Source of the DNA: Porifericola rhodea
GTDB taxonomy: Bacteria > Bacteroidota > Bacteroidia > Cytophagales > Cyclobacteriaceae
NCBI RefSeq assembly: GCF_030506305.1
Contig: NZ_CP119421.1
Coordinates: 3,674,501-3,738,500 of the forward strand
DNA: 64,000 bases
Direction: 5' to 3'
The notes under the pieces were generated by a model. The model was given only the letters and a program-made list of their open reading frames with translations, was not told where the DNA came from and made no database searches. The translations under genes were made by a program, and so were the position numbers. This document shows positions 25,026 to 33,443 of this stretch, in pieces (the stretch's first letter is position 1; every line of letters begins with the position of its first letter).

Positions 25026-25448
25026 ATGATAAGAATTACTGAGCACAGAGCGCATGATGTAGTAGCTTTACAAGAGCTGTTTTTAAGAATACGGCGCAGT
25101 ACTTTTGTATGGGCTGAGTTGTCAAAATTTGAACTATCGGATTTTGATAAAGAAACGGAAGGCGAATACATTTTGGTAGCTAGGATGGATGAAAAGCCCA
25201 TCGGCTTTATTGCTGTGTGGGTGGCTGATCGTTTTATCCATCATCTGTATGTGGATGAAGCGTATCAAAACCAGCAGATAGGTACGCAATTGTTAAATGC
25301 AATAATTAGTAAGTTTGGGCTTCCTCTTCGCTTAAAGTGCGAGGAGAAAAATACCAAAGCTATCAACTTTTACCAGCGCAAAGGCTTTGTGGAAATAGAG
25401 AAAGGGCAGTCTCAGAGCGGCCTTTATATTCTCTTTGAACTTCGTTAA
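25026..25448 (+). CDS. GNAT-family N-acetyltransferase
   Basis: Predicted acetyl-CoA-dependent N-acetyltransferase of 140 aa. The acetyl-CoA pyrophosphate loop is visible as VDEAYQNQQIGTQLLNAII (motif Q/RxxGxG/A-like), preceded by the beta4 strand RFIHHLYV and followed by AINFYQRKGFVEI, the typical C-terminal motif. The substrate is unknown. The gene lies between the left arm (24819) and the right arm (25470) of one attC-like site. Two truncated copies of its 5' end occur in the same position of two other sites (22289 and 26224). Confidence 0.88.
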   Translation: MIRITEHRAHDVVALQELFLRIRRSTFVWAELSKFELSDFDKETEGEYILVARMDEKPIGFIAVWVADRFIHHLYVDEAYQNQQIGTQLLNAIISKFGLPLRLKCEEKNTKAINFYQRKGFVEIEKGQSQSGLYILFELR

Positions 25449-25469
25449 GCTTAGCTCACATTCAGCAGG

Positions 25470-25553
25470 GCTAGTGTCAAATTGTTCCTTTGACGTAGGT
25501 ATATATTTGGTAAAGTATTAGCTTGGTACTTGTGTTATTTAGTTGTTGTACTA
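25470..25553 (+). repeat. Type A right arm opening the DinB unit
   Basis: GCTAGTGTCAAATTGTTCC begins this copy, which ends TTATTTAGTTGTTGTACTA, with the box GTTGTAC at 25545. It is homologous to the arms at 24301 and 28806. No matching R'' box was found after the DinB gene. Confidence 0.6.
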
Positions 25554-25581
25554 TAAAACGACATTCTTGAAAACAAAGAAA

Positions 25582-26049
25582 ATGAGCCAATCTGAACTTA
25601 TCGTTTTAAACTTTACGGAAATTAGGAGAAGAAGTATCAAACTTTGGAAAGGGCTTCCTGAACGCTATTACGACTGGAAACCTGATGAAAATGCAATGAC
25701 GGCCATAGAAATGATCAGGCACGTTTTAGAGGCTGACTATGGATGGAATATCATAATACATAACGGAAGCCTGGCCAATTATAATACGCCCTGGAATAAT
25801 CGCCCATTCATTAGCCTTACTGACGAGCTTGAATTTGCCGAACCCTATAGAAATACATTTTTAAAAAGTGTTCGGGAGTTTTCTGATCGGGAACTAAACG
25901 AAACTCACATCGTACATCCTGGAAACGGTGAAAAAAAGCTTTTGGGCAAATACTTATTACGGATAGGATATCACGAATCTGTACACGCAGGACAGTTTAT
26001 CTCATATCTAAGAGCCATGAAAATTGATAGACCAGTTATATGGGACTGA
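25582..26049 (+). CDS. DinB-family protein
   Basis: Four-helix-bundle metal-binding protein of the DinB / YfiT superfamily, 155 aa from the preferred ATG at 25582 (MSQSELIVLN). The frame is open from 25543, but that start lies in the repeat arm. Metal ligands are seen as His in MIRHVLEADYGWNI and the pair in HESVHAGQ. Members include thiol-dependent transferases and bacillithiol S-transferases, while many have no known role. It is the lone ORF of its cassette-like unit. Confidence 0.85.
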   Translation: MSQSELIVLNFTEIRRRSIKLWKGLPERYYDWKPDENAMTAIEMIRHVLEADYGWNIIIHNGSLANYNTPWNNRPFISLTDELEFAEPYRNTFLKSVREFSDRELNETHIVHPGNGEKKLLGKYLLRIGYHESVHAGQFISYLRAMKIDRPVIWD

Positions 26050-26223
26050 CAAACAAAGCATCCTATAATTGTAAATGAGTATAAAATACAGGACTAAGAG
26101 CCGTTTGTATCAGTTCTAGAGTTTAGATAGGCTTTGTATCGGGGGTATGTTCGTAGCATTTGAAATGCCCTATGATTCATACCCAGGCTATTTGCATATC
26201 ATACAGGTAGAGTAAACCTAAAC

Positions 26224-26283
26224 ATGCTAAAAATTACCAAGTGCAGAGCCTATGATGTGGTGGCTTTACAAGATTTGATCTAG
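26224..26283 (+). pseudogene. Second truncated copy of the GNAT gene start
   Basis: Nineteen codons and a stop (MLKITKCRAYDVVALQDLI) are clearly homologous to the start of the intact GNAT protein (MIRITEHRAHDVVALQELF). The copy then runs straight into the GATCTAGGTA junction and the right arm, exactly as at 22289. The GNAT body is missing. Confidence 0.7.
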
Positions 26284-26339
26284 GTAAATATTCGGTAAAA
26301 TGTTAGCTTGGTACTTGTGTTAATTTGGATGTTATAGCC
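26284..26339 (+). repeat. Type A right arm and R' box opening unit 9
   Basis: The arm ends TTAATTTGGATGTTATAGCC. The box GTTATAGCC (26331-26339) has its perfect 9-base complement GGCTATAAC at 26845-26853 after the ORF of this unit. Confidence 0.7.
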
Positions 26340-26351
26340 AATTAAAATAGA

Positions 26352-26840
26352 ATGGAAATCTTCAAATATCTAATCTTGTTCCAAATTATCTTTAATAGCG
26401 CACCAATATTTGGACAATCAAAGATTGCTGAACATTTTGAATCTGAGAATTTTGACTGTGCGATTTTTCCTAAGGAATACAACGATTTCATTGATGAGGA
26501 AAGATTTACTCCAACTCGAGCAGAGATAGAGTTGGCAGAAGAGACATTGCAAAGTAATCTAAAGAAAATTAATAGGAATTTGGTCAATCAAGATGGTACA
26601 AAATATAATCCGATTATTCATCAGAACTTAAAAAAGTATAAAAGGCAATACTTTGGATATCTTGACGAAGATGGAAATAGAATTCTTTTGATCAATGCAT
26701 TTTGGGGTGAAGATGAAAGTTCTGATGATTGGTTACGTGAAAGGGTGTTAGTTTTTGATGGAGGTAGTTATTATTGGAGTATTAGATATAATATTGATAA
26801 ACACAAATTATTTGGATTGCAGGTAAATGGGAATGCATAA
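26352..26840 (+). CDS. Hypothetical secreted protein
   Basis: Protein of 162 aa with a signal peptide (FNSAPIFGQ). The mature part is charged and includes EIELAEETLQSNLKKINRNL, KYKRQYFGYLDEDGNRILLI and NAFWGEDESSDDWLRE, the last followed by a beta-hairpin rich in Tyr and Trp. I recognise it only as a family of uncharacterised Bacteroidota secreted proteins. It is the single ORF of unit 9, flanked by exactly complementary boxes at 26331 and 26845. Confidence 0.72.
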   Translation: MEIFKYLILFQIIFNSAPIFGQSKIAEHFESENFDCAIFPKEYNDFIDEERFTPTRAEIELAEETLQSNLKKINRNLVNQDGTKYNPIIHQNLKKYKRQYFGYLDEDGNRILLINAFWGEDESSDDWLRERVLVFDGGSYYWSIRYNIDKHKLFGLQVNGNA

Positions 26841-26844
26841 AACT

Positions 26845-26976
26845 GGCTATAACACTGTTCAACCCCAAGCCTAGCAATGATGAACATGTTCTTTAGTTGC
26901 TCCAAGCACGAAAATTGATAATTGGAAAGATAAACGCAAAAATGTCCTGGCCAGCTATTCGCACAGGCCGTTAAGT
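26845..26976 (+). repeat. attC-like site after unit 9
   Basis: The R'' box GGCTATAAC (26845-26853) complements the unit's own R' box. The site ends CACAGGCCGTTAAGT, with the R' box of the next unit at 26970. This right end resembles that of the unit 3 site (CAGGGCCGTTATGC). The internal stem is weaker here. Confidence 0.6.
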
Positions 26977-27021
26977 TTAATTTGAAAACACCATAGAACT
27001 GATAATACAATCCATGTTAAA

Positions 27022-27732
27022 GTGAATATATTCTCTTATCATTTAGTTGAACTTCCCTTTTTAGATGCTGCAAAAAGAATATTCTCTAATCCCATTTCTG
27101 AAAACACGAAAGGGCTGATTTATTCGGAATACATGACAGCGATGACCCTAGGGGCTCCTATCTTTTCTACTTCAAGAATTTTAATAGGGCAAGTAGCCGT
27201 ATTTATGCAGTGGGAAAATGAAATTGCCCTTGAAAGTTATTTAGAACAAGCCAGCTTTGGAAGAACGCTGGCTAAAGGCTGGCATGTGCGTTTATCTTTT
27301 ATACGTGAGTGGGGTAAATTTAGCGGCATCAAAATACCAAACCATAGAGACAGATTGGACAGCACAGACTCTCCAGTGGTTGCTGTAACCTTAGCACGGA
27401 TGAAGCCTTTTGCAGTCCCTAGATTTATCTATTGGGGACGGCCAGTAGAAAAACTTGTAAGAGACCATTCAGGGACTACACTTGCATTAGCGTCAATTAA
27501 GTTCCCAAATACAGTTTCAACTTTTTCAGTTTGGAAAACAGAAAAGGAAATGACCGATATGGTTCATGGACATAGTATTATTGAGAAACCGAAAAGACAT
27601 TCGGATGCCATGAAAGAACGAGAAAGGAAAGATTTTCATTTTGAGTTCACGACATTAAGGTTTAAACCTATTGCGGAATTTGGTAGTTGGAAAGGACAGA
27701 CAAATTTTATTCCCAATACCAAAAGGATTTAA
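27022..27732 (+). CDS. CrtA-like (spheroidene monooxygenase-related) protein
   Basis: Protein of 236 aa from a GTG start 51 bp after the R' box. Conserved segments TLARMKPFAVPRFIYWGRPV, GTTLALASIKFPNTVSTFSV and the late HSIIEKPKRHSDAMKERERK match the spheroidene-monooxygenase-like family, whose founding member CrtA oxygenates carotenoids using haem. No carotenoid genes are nearby, and most family members in Bacteroidota are uncharacterised. The next gene starts 6 bp downstream, so the two are co-transcribed and would form a two-gene cassette. Confidence 0.7.
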   Translation: MNIFSYHLVELPFLDAAKRIFSNPISENTKGLIYSEYMTAMTLGAPIFSTSRILIGQVAVFMQWENEIALESYLEQASFGRTLAKGWHVRLSFIREWGKFSGIKIPNHRDRLDSTDSPVVAVTLARMKPFAVPRFIYWGRPVEKLVRDHSGTTLALASIKFPNTVSTFSVWKTEKEMTDMVHGHSIIEKPKRHSDAMKERERKDFHFEFTTLRFKPIAEFGSWKGQTNFIPNTKRI

Positions 27733-27738
27733 TTACAA

Positions 27739-28614
27739 ATGGGAATAGCCTATAGAAAACAGAATTTACTGGATTGGATTACTCAGCAATGGGTCATTCT
27801 TTTTGGAAAGAAGATAAATAATACAGACCACAAATGGCTTGTGGGGCCTTTTGGAGGTACTAACGGTATTGGTATCAGGTTTATCAGGCATCTGGCAGAA
27901 AAAGAACATTTGATTATTGACAATGAAAGAAAGAATAAGGGATTAATTCAGTCTATTGAACAGTTAAATCTATCAAAAGATGAACTTAACACTCTGTCTT
28001 CTGATGTAGTTGAATTTTATCAGAGCACGGCCAATTACGAACTTAAGCTAAAAGTAAAATGGAATCCATTCTTTAAAATATTTGGTGTTTTACTTAATCT
28101 CATTTTTAGCAGGAGAATAGAACAATTAAATGTTCCTATCAAAAGCATAGCAAGTTCTGAGGCGTTGACAAATGATATAATCCACCTTATTAATCCTACT
28201 ACAAAAGAAGTTAATAGGATAGTTTGGTTAAGAGCATTTCAAACTACAGGACAGGTGGTATATTCAGGTGTTTACGAGACTTGCACTATTCCTTCCGGTA
28301 AAACTTGTATAAAAGCAATTTTTCCATTGCCCTATGGAAATGCAACTGTTATTTTATCTCCTAAAGTTGGTCAAGATGGCGGACTTATTTTAGAATCAGC
28401 CGGAAAACAAATTGGTGATAGCGGATTCTATTTTTTGCTAAAGGACTCAAATGGTCAGTTATGGGCTAAATACATCAAATCATTTGAAGACAAACTAGTT
28501 GTAAGCAGTGAAAATAAAAAAATTAGGGCTACGCAAACTTTAACATTATGGAATTTGAGAGTTTTAAGGTTTTTGTACGAAATAGAAAAAATTACGCCAC
28601 ATACAGAAGTCTGA
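27739..28614 (+). CDS. Conserved hypothetical protein, partner of the CrtA-like gene
   Basis: Protein of 291 aa that I cannot assign to a named family. The N-terminal part has a distinctive glycine-rich segment WLVGPFGGTNGIGIRFIRHL. A hydrophobic stretch near residue 115 (FFKIFGVLLNLIFSRRIEQL) may be a membrane-associating helix. The C-terminal half is beta-rich (VVYSGVYETCTIPSGKTCIK, ESAGKQIGDSGFYFLL). The 6-bp spacing to the CrtA-like gene suggests a shared function, perhaps lipid or isoprenoid modification; that is inference. Confidence 0.65.
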   Translation: MGIAYRKQNLLDWITQQWVILFGKKINNTDHKWLVGPFGGTNGIGIRFIRHLAEKEHLIIDNERKNKGLIQSIEQLNLSKDELNTLSSDVVEFYQSTANYELKLKVKWNPFFKIFGVLLNLIFSRRIEQLNVPIKSIASSEALTNDIIHLINPTTKEVNRIVWLRAFQTTGQVVYSGVYETCTIPSGKTCIKAIFPLPYGNATVILSPKVGQDGGLILESAGKQIGDSGFYFLLKDSNGQLWAKYIKSFEDKLVVSSENKKIRATQTLTLWNLRVLRFLYEIEKITPHTEV

Positions 28615-28929
28615 CAAAAGATTGTCATAATATAAAATAGAAGTACAAAGAAGAGCGCCTGGCAAATAGTTTGTATAATACGTCTGGCAGAGCTGTCTTA
28701 TGCACAAAAGCATGAACTTTCGGTGCAGATCAAGTCTGGCGTCATATATCTGATTGAGGAAACAATGATCCGTACTTTCTTTCTTGTTTTGCCTTTCACC
28801 ACCAATAGCGTCAACCTATTCTTTTAATGTATGTATTTGTTTGGTAAAATGTTAGCTTGGTACTTTTTATTGTTGGAAGGCATTGAATATCCATCAGATC
28901 AAAAATAGATAATCGTTAAAAAGTATATT
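28615..28929. other. Spacer with right arm, no gene
   Basis: The spacer contains a diverged type A arm at 28806-28880. The R'' box expected for the preceding two-gene unit (complement of GTTAAGTTT) was not found. Confidence 0.5.
28806..28880 (+). repeat. Diverged type A right arm opening the cupin unit
   Basis: AATAGCGTCAACCTATTC to GTTAGCTTGGTACTTTTTAT and the box GTTGGAAGG (28872-28880) parallel the arms at 24301 and 25470, with a short deletion before the box. Confidence 0.5.
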
Positions 28930-29403
28930 ATGAAGAATTTAATTATAATCCTGTTTATTTTAGCCTCACTACCAGGATTTGCTCAGGATTCTGAGTATCA
29001 GGTTTCCTCATATCATACGGAGGGTACAAAAGCCCCAAATACTCATTATTTAGGAGAGGCTTGGCTGAATGCTATTATTCATGATGATACTGAACTGGGT
29101 TATAACATTACAAAAGCCACCTTTAAGGCCAACTCAACCCTGGATTGGCATAAACATAGTTCTGCACAAGTCTTAATCATTGTAGATGGAGAAGCATATT
29201 ATCAGGAAAGAGGAAAAGAACCCGTAGTTCTAAAAGAAGGTGATGTGATTAAATGCGAAAAAGATATAGAACACTGGCATTCCTCTACCAAGCATAGTGA
29301 TGTAACGTATTTAGCTTTATATGGTGGTGGAGAGCCCACAACCTGGACTGAAGTGCTTACACGAGAATATTATGATGAGGTAGCCGAAAAATTAAAAAAC
29401 TAA
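28930..29403 (+). CDS. Secreted cupin-domain protein
   Basis: Protein of 157 aa with a signal peptide (LASLPGFAQ) and a single cupin domain. Motif 1 is LDWHKHSSAQVLIIVDGEAY, and motif 2 (GDVIKCEKDIEHWHSSTKHS) contains the second metal-binding His. The periplasmic single-domain cupin resembles the family often annotated as carboxymuconolactone-decarboxylase-associated cupins, but the substrate is unknown. It is unrelated at sequence level to the cytosolic cupin at 17308. Confidence 0.82.
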   Translation: MKNLIIILFILASLPGFAQDSEYQVSSYHTEGTKAPNTHYLGEAWLNAIIHDDTELGYNITKATFKANSTLDWHKHSSAQVLIIVDGEAYYQERGKEPVVLKEGDVIKCEKDIEHWHSSTKHSDVTYLALYGGGEPTTWTEVLTREYYDEVAEKLKN

Positions 29404-29654
29404 TGGGCAGGTATTTAAATTGAAATGGCAAGAGGCATGAATTGATGTGCTTTCCTATATCAGTGCCCCTAAGTAGTTACTGGTAATTGTTTACTGCTAA
29501 AGTTTTCTTGGTTTTTTTGCTTAAGTCTAAACTTATTGAAGTCAAATCAGCTAGCACCAAAATGATCCTTTGATGGAGGGATTGGCAGGGCTTAGGTCTG
29601 ATATTTAAGATTATGTTTATTTTGGTATTGTGCTTTATTACCAAACCATAAACA

Positions 29655-30410
29655 ATGATTAAATTTTTCAGAAAAACCAGACTTAAGTTACTCTCTAAAA
29701 ATAAAATCAGTAAGTATCTGGCTTATGCCATTGGTGAAATAAGCCTTGTAGTACTGGGAATTTTGATTGCTCTACAAATAAATAATTGGAATCAGAATAT
29801 ACAGTTGCGTAAGGCCGAACTAAAAACACTTAAAAGTTTAAGGGAGTCCATCAAAATTAACCTCGCCGAGCTAGACCTAATCCTTAAGGCTCAAATCCAT
29901 AGAAATAGAAGCCTGCAAGAAGTTCTTTTTTATGATGTTTCGGAGCTGCCACTCGTTCATCTGGATTCTCTGATCACCACAAATGTTAAAAATCACACAT
30001 TTGATCCTTCTACCGGTATCTATAATTCCATTATCAATTCTGGCAAAATAGAAATTATTACCAACGATTCTTTAAAAAACAGAATATCAAAGCTTTATGA
30101 TAGGGTAGCTGATTATCAGGAAAGTGAAGATGAAATAACTGAATACACAAAAAAGCACCTGGAAGTGAATTTCATTAACAATTTGAGTATCAGCCCAAAA
30201 GTATTGGCGAAGCTTAGGGTACGTACAGAGGAGGAGAAAGTAACAGATAAAGCACTTTACATTGAAAACTTCAATTCGCAAGCACTTAAGAATATGTATA
30301 TTTTACTCCTTTACAAGATGAGCGAAGTAATCACAAAAGGTGAGAGCCTGGAGTCTGAGTACCGAGGTTTAATTACTGCACTGGAGAATGAAATCAAGAG
30401 CAAAGAATAA
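29655..30410 (+). CDS. DUF6090 family membrane protein
   Basis: Protein of 251 aa with the family hallmark N-terminus: a basic segment (FFRKTRLKLLSKNKISKY), then a single membrane helix (IGEISLVVLGILIALQINNW), then a long helical domain with coiled-coil character. DUF6090 proteins are abundant in Bacteroidota and have no known function. Upstream at 29544-29640, a very diverged version of the type A arm (GCTAGCACCAAAATGATCC, then TTTATTTTGGTATTGTGC) may mark it as the last unit of the array. Confidence 0.82.
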   Translation: MIKFFRKTRLKLLSKNKISKYLAYAIGEISLVVLGILIALQINNWNQNIQLRKAELKTLKSLRESIKINLAELDLILKAQIHRNRSLQEVLFYDVSELPLVHLDSLITTNVKNHTFDPSTGIYNSIINSGKIEIITNDSLKNRISKLYDRVADYQESEDEITEYTKKHLEVNFINNLSISPKVLAKLRVRTEEEKVTDKALYIENFNSQALKNMYILLLYKMSEVITKGESLESEYRGLITALENEIKSKE

Positions 30411-31250
30411 TTTAAGCACCATATTGTTTATTAGTAAATGGAGGGGCTTGCTTACTCATAGCAGCATCTAAGGTTTGTGGGAGTTTATTTACTGACTTTG
30501 GGGAGATGCCTACCCTAGAAAGGTGTTTTGCTAAGTGTTTAGTATATGATTTTGAGCTTACTAGATGGACAAGAATTTAGACAGTACGGCAATGTAATTG
30601 TAACTTTAATTTCTGCCGGGCTGCCTGGCCTGATCCTGACTCCTTTGATATCGGGTAAACAGAGATAAAAACAAACTGTTTTGCAGCTCTACCAAGAACT
30701 GATACTGTAGCTATGAGCGCTACACAATTGAGTAAATGAGTTTCCTCAGTTTAGGTTTTTTTGTAAGCATTAATACGGCTTTATCTCAGGAGGCTAAGCA
30801 ATTTTACCAGACTGAGGAGTCATAAAGAGTTGGATAGTATCAAGAGTTCATGTTTATCAGTTGGCTACACCAGAGATGAAACACACAGTGATACTACTTT
30901 TACCATTGTTCAGATATTTGAAAGGACTAATATGTGAGAAATTGATAATATTTATCAGTTGATGAAAATTACTCTGGAATGCTGAATAGGCTTATTATAA
31001 GCCAATGAGAAGATAATATGTGATTTCTGCCTGACTAAAAAGATACATAATCATGTGTTGTACCCAAGCTGAAATTATTCTTTTAACTATCTGCATACAT
31101 GGGGAGCAAGTCTCACGTGAATAGTAATCGTCAAATTGTCTGCATGGCTTGTGCATACTCTGGCATATCAGTATATTGAGCAGAGTTAGGGCTATCTACC
31201 CGGATGGTAATGATGTCTTAAACCCAAAAACAATATAGTTACACTAAGAA
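30411..31250. other. Long intergenic with decayed coding fragments
   Basis: No intact gene. A 29-codon frame with a signal-peptide-like start lies at 30736-30825 and is listed separately. Later stretches read as fragments interrupted by stops (for example ISCGYTRDETHSDTTF-like around 30860-30900). This looks like an inactivated gene rather than regulatory DNA. Confidence 0.45.
30736..30825 (+). pseudogene. Remnant of a secreted-protein gene
   Basis: Reads MSFLSLGFFVSINTALSQEA and nine more codons before a stop. The signal peptide with an AQ/SQ-type cleavage context is typical of this genome's exported proteins. Downstream frames contain further coding-like pieces. The original family cannot be told. 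Confidence 0.4.
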
Positions 31251-32297
31251 ATGAGCCAGACCAAGCGCGTACTCAGACTAGTCATGCCCCTGATAGCTAT
31301 TGTATGTACCGTGATCTTTGTGCCCTGGCTAATGTTGTGGGTATGGCTCTCACCCCTGCCCGCTACGGTACAGCAAGAAGTGGAGCAGGCCACCAATTAT
31401 AAACTGGATGGTATGATCGTGTATGTAGACGAAGGCGGTAAAGCTCCGGTCTTGTATGCTTCTGGCTGGAAAGACCGTGATAGTCAAATACCATCCGACC
31501 CACATGCTTTCTTTAAGATCGCAAGTATCAGCAAGCTTTATATCGCTGCGGCGGCCTGTAAATTGGTCTATCAGCAAAAGTTATCCTTGGATGATACACT
31601 GGACAAACTTTTGCCACAACTAAATGGAAGAATAGCGAATGCTGAGCGCATCACCTTTGGCATGTTGCTTCGGCATAGCAGTGGTATCCCGGATTATCTG
31701 GCAGACTCAAATTATCCCTGGGATAGCCCGATCAAAGACAACTGGGAAACTATTAAACTGGTATGGGATAAGCCTGCCAACTTTGAGCCCGGTACCAGCC
31801 ATAGCTATTCTAACACGAATTATGTACTGATAGGTGAAATTTTAGATCGGATGTTAGGCTATAGTCATCATCAATTCATACGTGAGGAGATATTGTTTAC
31901 CTTAAATTTAAGCCATACCTATAGCCTGCTTCAAGAGCTTGATCCAAAGCTGGTGAGCAGTGGCTATGTTATTGGCTATGATAAAGATGTTAAACTAAAC
32001 GACTATGTGAGTCCTGGCGGTTCTATGGTGGCTACTGCAGAAGATGTAGGGATTTTTCTGAGGGCCTTAATTGATGGCAGCCTGTTTAATAAAGAAGAGC
32101 AGGCTATTTATTCTTCTGTCTACTATTATGAACATACAGGTTTACTGCCCGGCTACCAAAGTATTGCCAAATACCATCAGGACATAGATACGATAGTTGT
32201 ACAGTTTGTAAATACAAGTGGGGGAGAAAGCTGGACTATTTCTGAAATAATATACAATCGTATTATAAAAATACTAAGAAGACAAAAAAATGTCTAG
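31251..32297 (+). CDS. Serine hydrolase, class C beta-lactamase / D-Ala-D-Ala peptidase family
   Basis: Predicted penicillin-binding-protein-like serine hydrolase of 348 aa. A membrane helix at residues ~10-33 anchors it to face the periplasm. The three family motifs are present: SxxK as S92-I-S-K95, YxN as YSN in HSYSNTNYVL, and HTG in YEHTGLLPG. Family members include peptidases, esterases and beta-lactamases. Nothing here supports resistance specifically. Confidence 0.87.
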   Translation: MSQTKRVLRLVMPLIAIVCTVIFVPWLMLWVWLSPLPATVQQEVEQATNYKLDGMIVYVDEGGKAPVLYASGWKDRDSQIPSDPHAFFKIASISKLYIAAAACKLVYQQKLSLDDTLDKLLPQLNGRIANAERITFGMLLRHSSGIPDYLADSNYPWDSPIKDNWETIKLVWDKPANFEPGTSHSYSNTNYVLIGEILDRMLGYSHHQFIREEILFTLNLSHTYSLLQELDPKLVSSGYVIGYDKDVKLNDYVSPGGSMVATAEDVGIFLRALIDGSLFNKEEQAIYSSVYYYEHTGLLPGYQSIAKYHQDIDTIVVQFVNTSGGESWTISEIIYNRIIKILRRQKNV

Positions 32298-32498
32298 GGT
32301 AGCCAATGCAAGTAGAGATAAAGTCTTAATCCGCATGCCGATCTACCCTAATAATTACCTTTAAAGCTAAAATTAAGATAGAGCGATAGTTGTTTGTCCC
32401 CTATGGTAAAGTAACTATATTGATATAAGAAAGTAAGTATGTTCTTAAGGTAGACCAAATGGCTGCCGTGAGCCAGTATCAAACAAGAGATAAAAGGA

Positions 32499-33215
32499 TT
32501 GAATATAGTATCACAACTAGATAAATTTCATTTTCAGTTAAGACAAAATCGTTGGCTATGGTACTTCTCTATTTTTTGTCGTATTACTTTGGCTCTCGGT
32601 TTTATTCCTGCTGGTCTCACTAAGATTATGGGTGAACGTTTTGCTAGTGGATTATCTGTAAATCACCCTATGGGGCATTATCTTGAGGCGCTACATCATA
32701 CTTCTTATTATTACACATTTATTGGTGTAGCTCAAGTACTTGCAGCTATACTTTTATTGATTCCCAGAACGATTACTCTGGGAGCTTTAATATATCTTCC
32801 TATTATTCTGAATATCTGTATACTATCGTTTGCCGTTCGTTTTGAGGGATCTCATGTAACGGCACCTTTAATGTTATTGGCGAATCTGTACATTCTCGGC
32901 TGGAATTATGACAGGATAAAATTTATATTGCCTTTCAAAAAAAACTCTGATTATCCATTCGTTGAGAAGCCCAAAAAGTATAGTAACAAGTTTCCGATAT
33001 TATTTTTTACAGGAGTAATAGCAGCGATTGGTCTTTTAATTCTTTATTTCATCTATGGGCATAATGTAATGCCCCGAAATTCGCTGATTGATTGCAAAAA
33101 ACAGTTTGTGAATACTGAGCATGAACAAGCTGGAATTAAGTTTTGTGAATGTATACATACCGAAGGGCAGTACCTGGAGGAGTGTCTGGATGAATACGAT
33201 AACAACGCTCCCTAA
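32499..33215 (+). CDS. DoxX-like membrane protein
   Basis: Protein of 238 aa with four hydrophobic helices in the first 150 residues in DoxX-like arrangement (WLWYFSIFCRITLALGFIPA with the GLTKIMG turn, then GVAQVLAAILLLIPR). A fifth helix (~168-188) and a short Cys-containing tail (KFCECIHTEGQYLEECLDEY) follow. The start is a TTG at 32499, chosen because no ATG precedes the first helix. DoxX proteins are linked to quinone or thiol redox. The tail cysteines are unusual for the family. Confidence 0.68.
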   Translation: MNIVSQLDKFHFQLRQNRWLWYFSIFCRITLALGFIPAGLTKIMGERFASGLSVNHPMGHYLEALHHTSYYYTFIGVAQVLAAILLLIPRTITLGALIYLPIILNICILSFAVRFEGSHVTAPLMLLANLYILGWNYDRIKFILPFKKNSDYPFVEKPKKYSNKFPILFFTGVIAAIGLLILYFIYGHNVMPRNSLIDCKKQFVNTEHEQAGIKFCECIHTEGQYLEECLDEYDNNAP

Positions 33216-33443
33216 AAAATATACCTGTACTTCTTACATGCTACACTAGTAAGCCTTTACCAAATACAAAGAGCAGGCTTATAGCTTATGCCAATTTGTT
33301 TTGAAGTAAGTGTTTTTCAGGAATGAAATTATAGGCAAATGATGAGGGTATAAACTCAGGGCTGATACAACTTTCCCTAAAATTGACGGTTTTGCATCCT
33401 CTGATAGTCTGTTAGCTTAAGCAATTTTTATAAAAAATAGTAT

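Larger units (their letters stand above)
26050..26351. other. Spacer with GNAT remnant and right arm
   Basis: The spacer contains the GNAT 5' remnant (26224-26283) and the type A arm ending in the R' box at 26331. The first ~170 bases show no gene and no clear R'' box complementary to the DinB unit's start. Confidence 0.5.

Noticed and set aside
19101-26853. Terminal inverted repeats of several transposons or MITEs
   Set aside because: The boxes pair within each unit but differ between units, whereas transposon ends would be shared. No target-site duplications or transposase fragments were seen.
15790-30410. Integron integrase or other tyrosine recombinase
   Set aside because: No protein in the window carries the R-H-R-Y recombinase pattern; the array must be integrase-less locally.
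31251-32297. Antibiotic-resistance beta-lactamase
   Set aside because: The three motifs fit the broad serine hydrolase family; the membrane anchor and context give no support for resistance.
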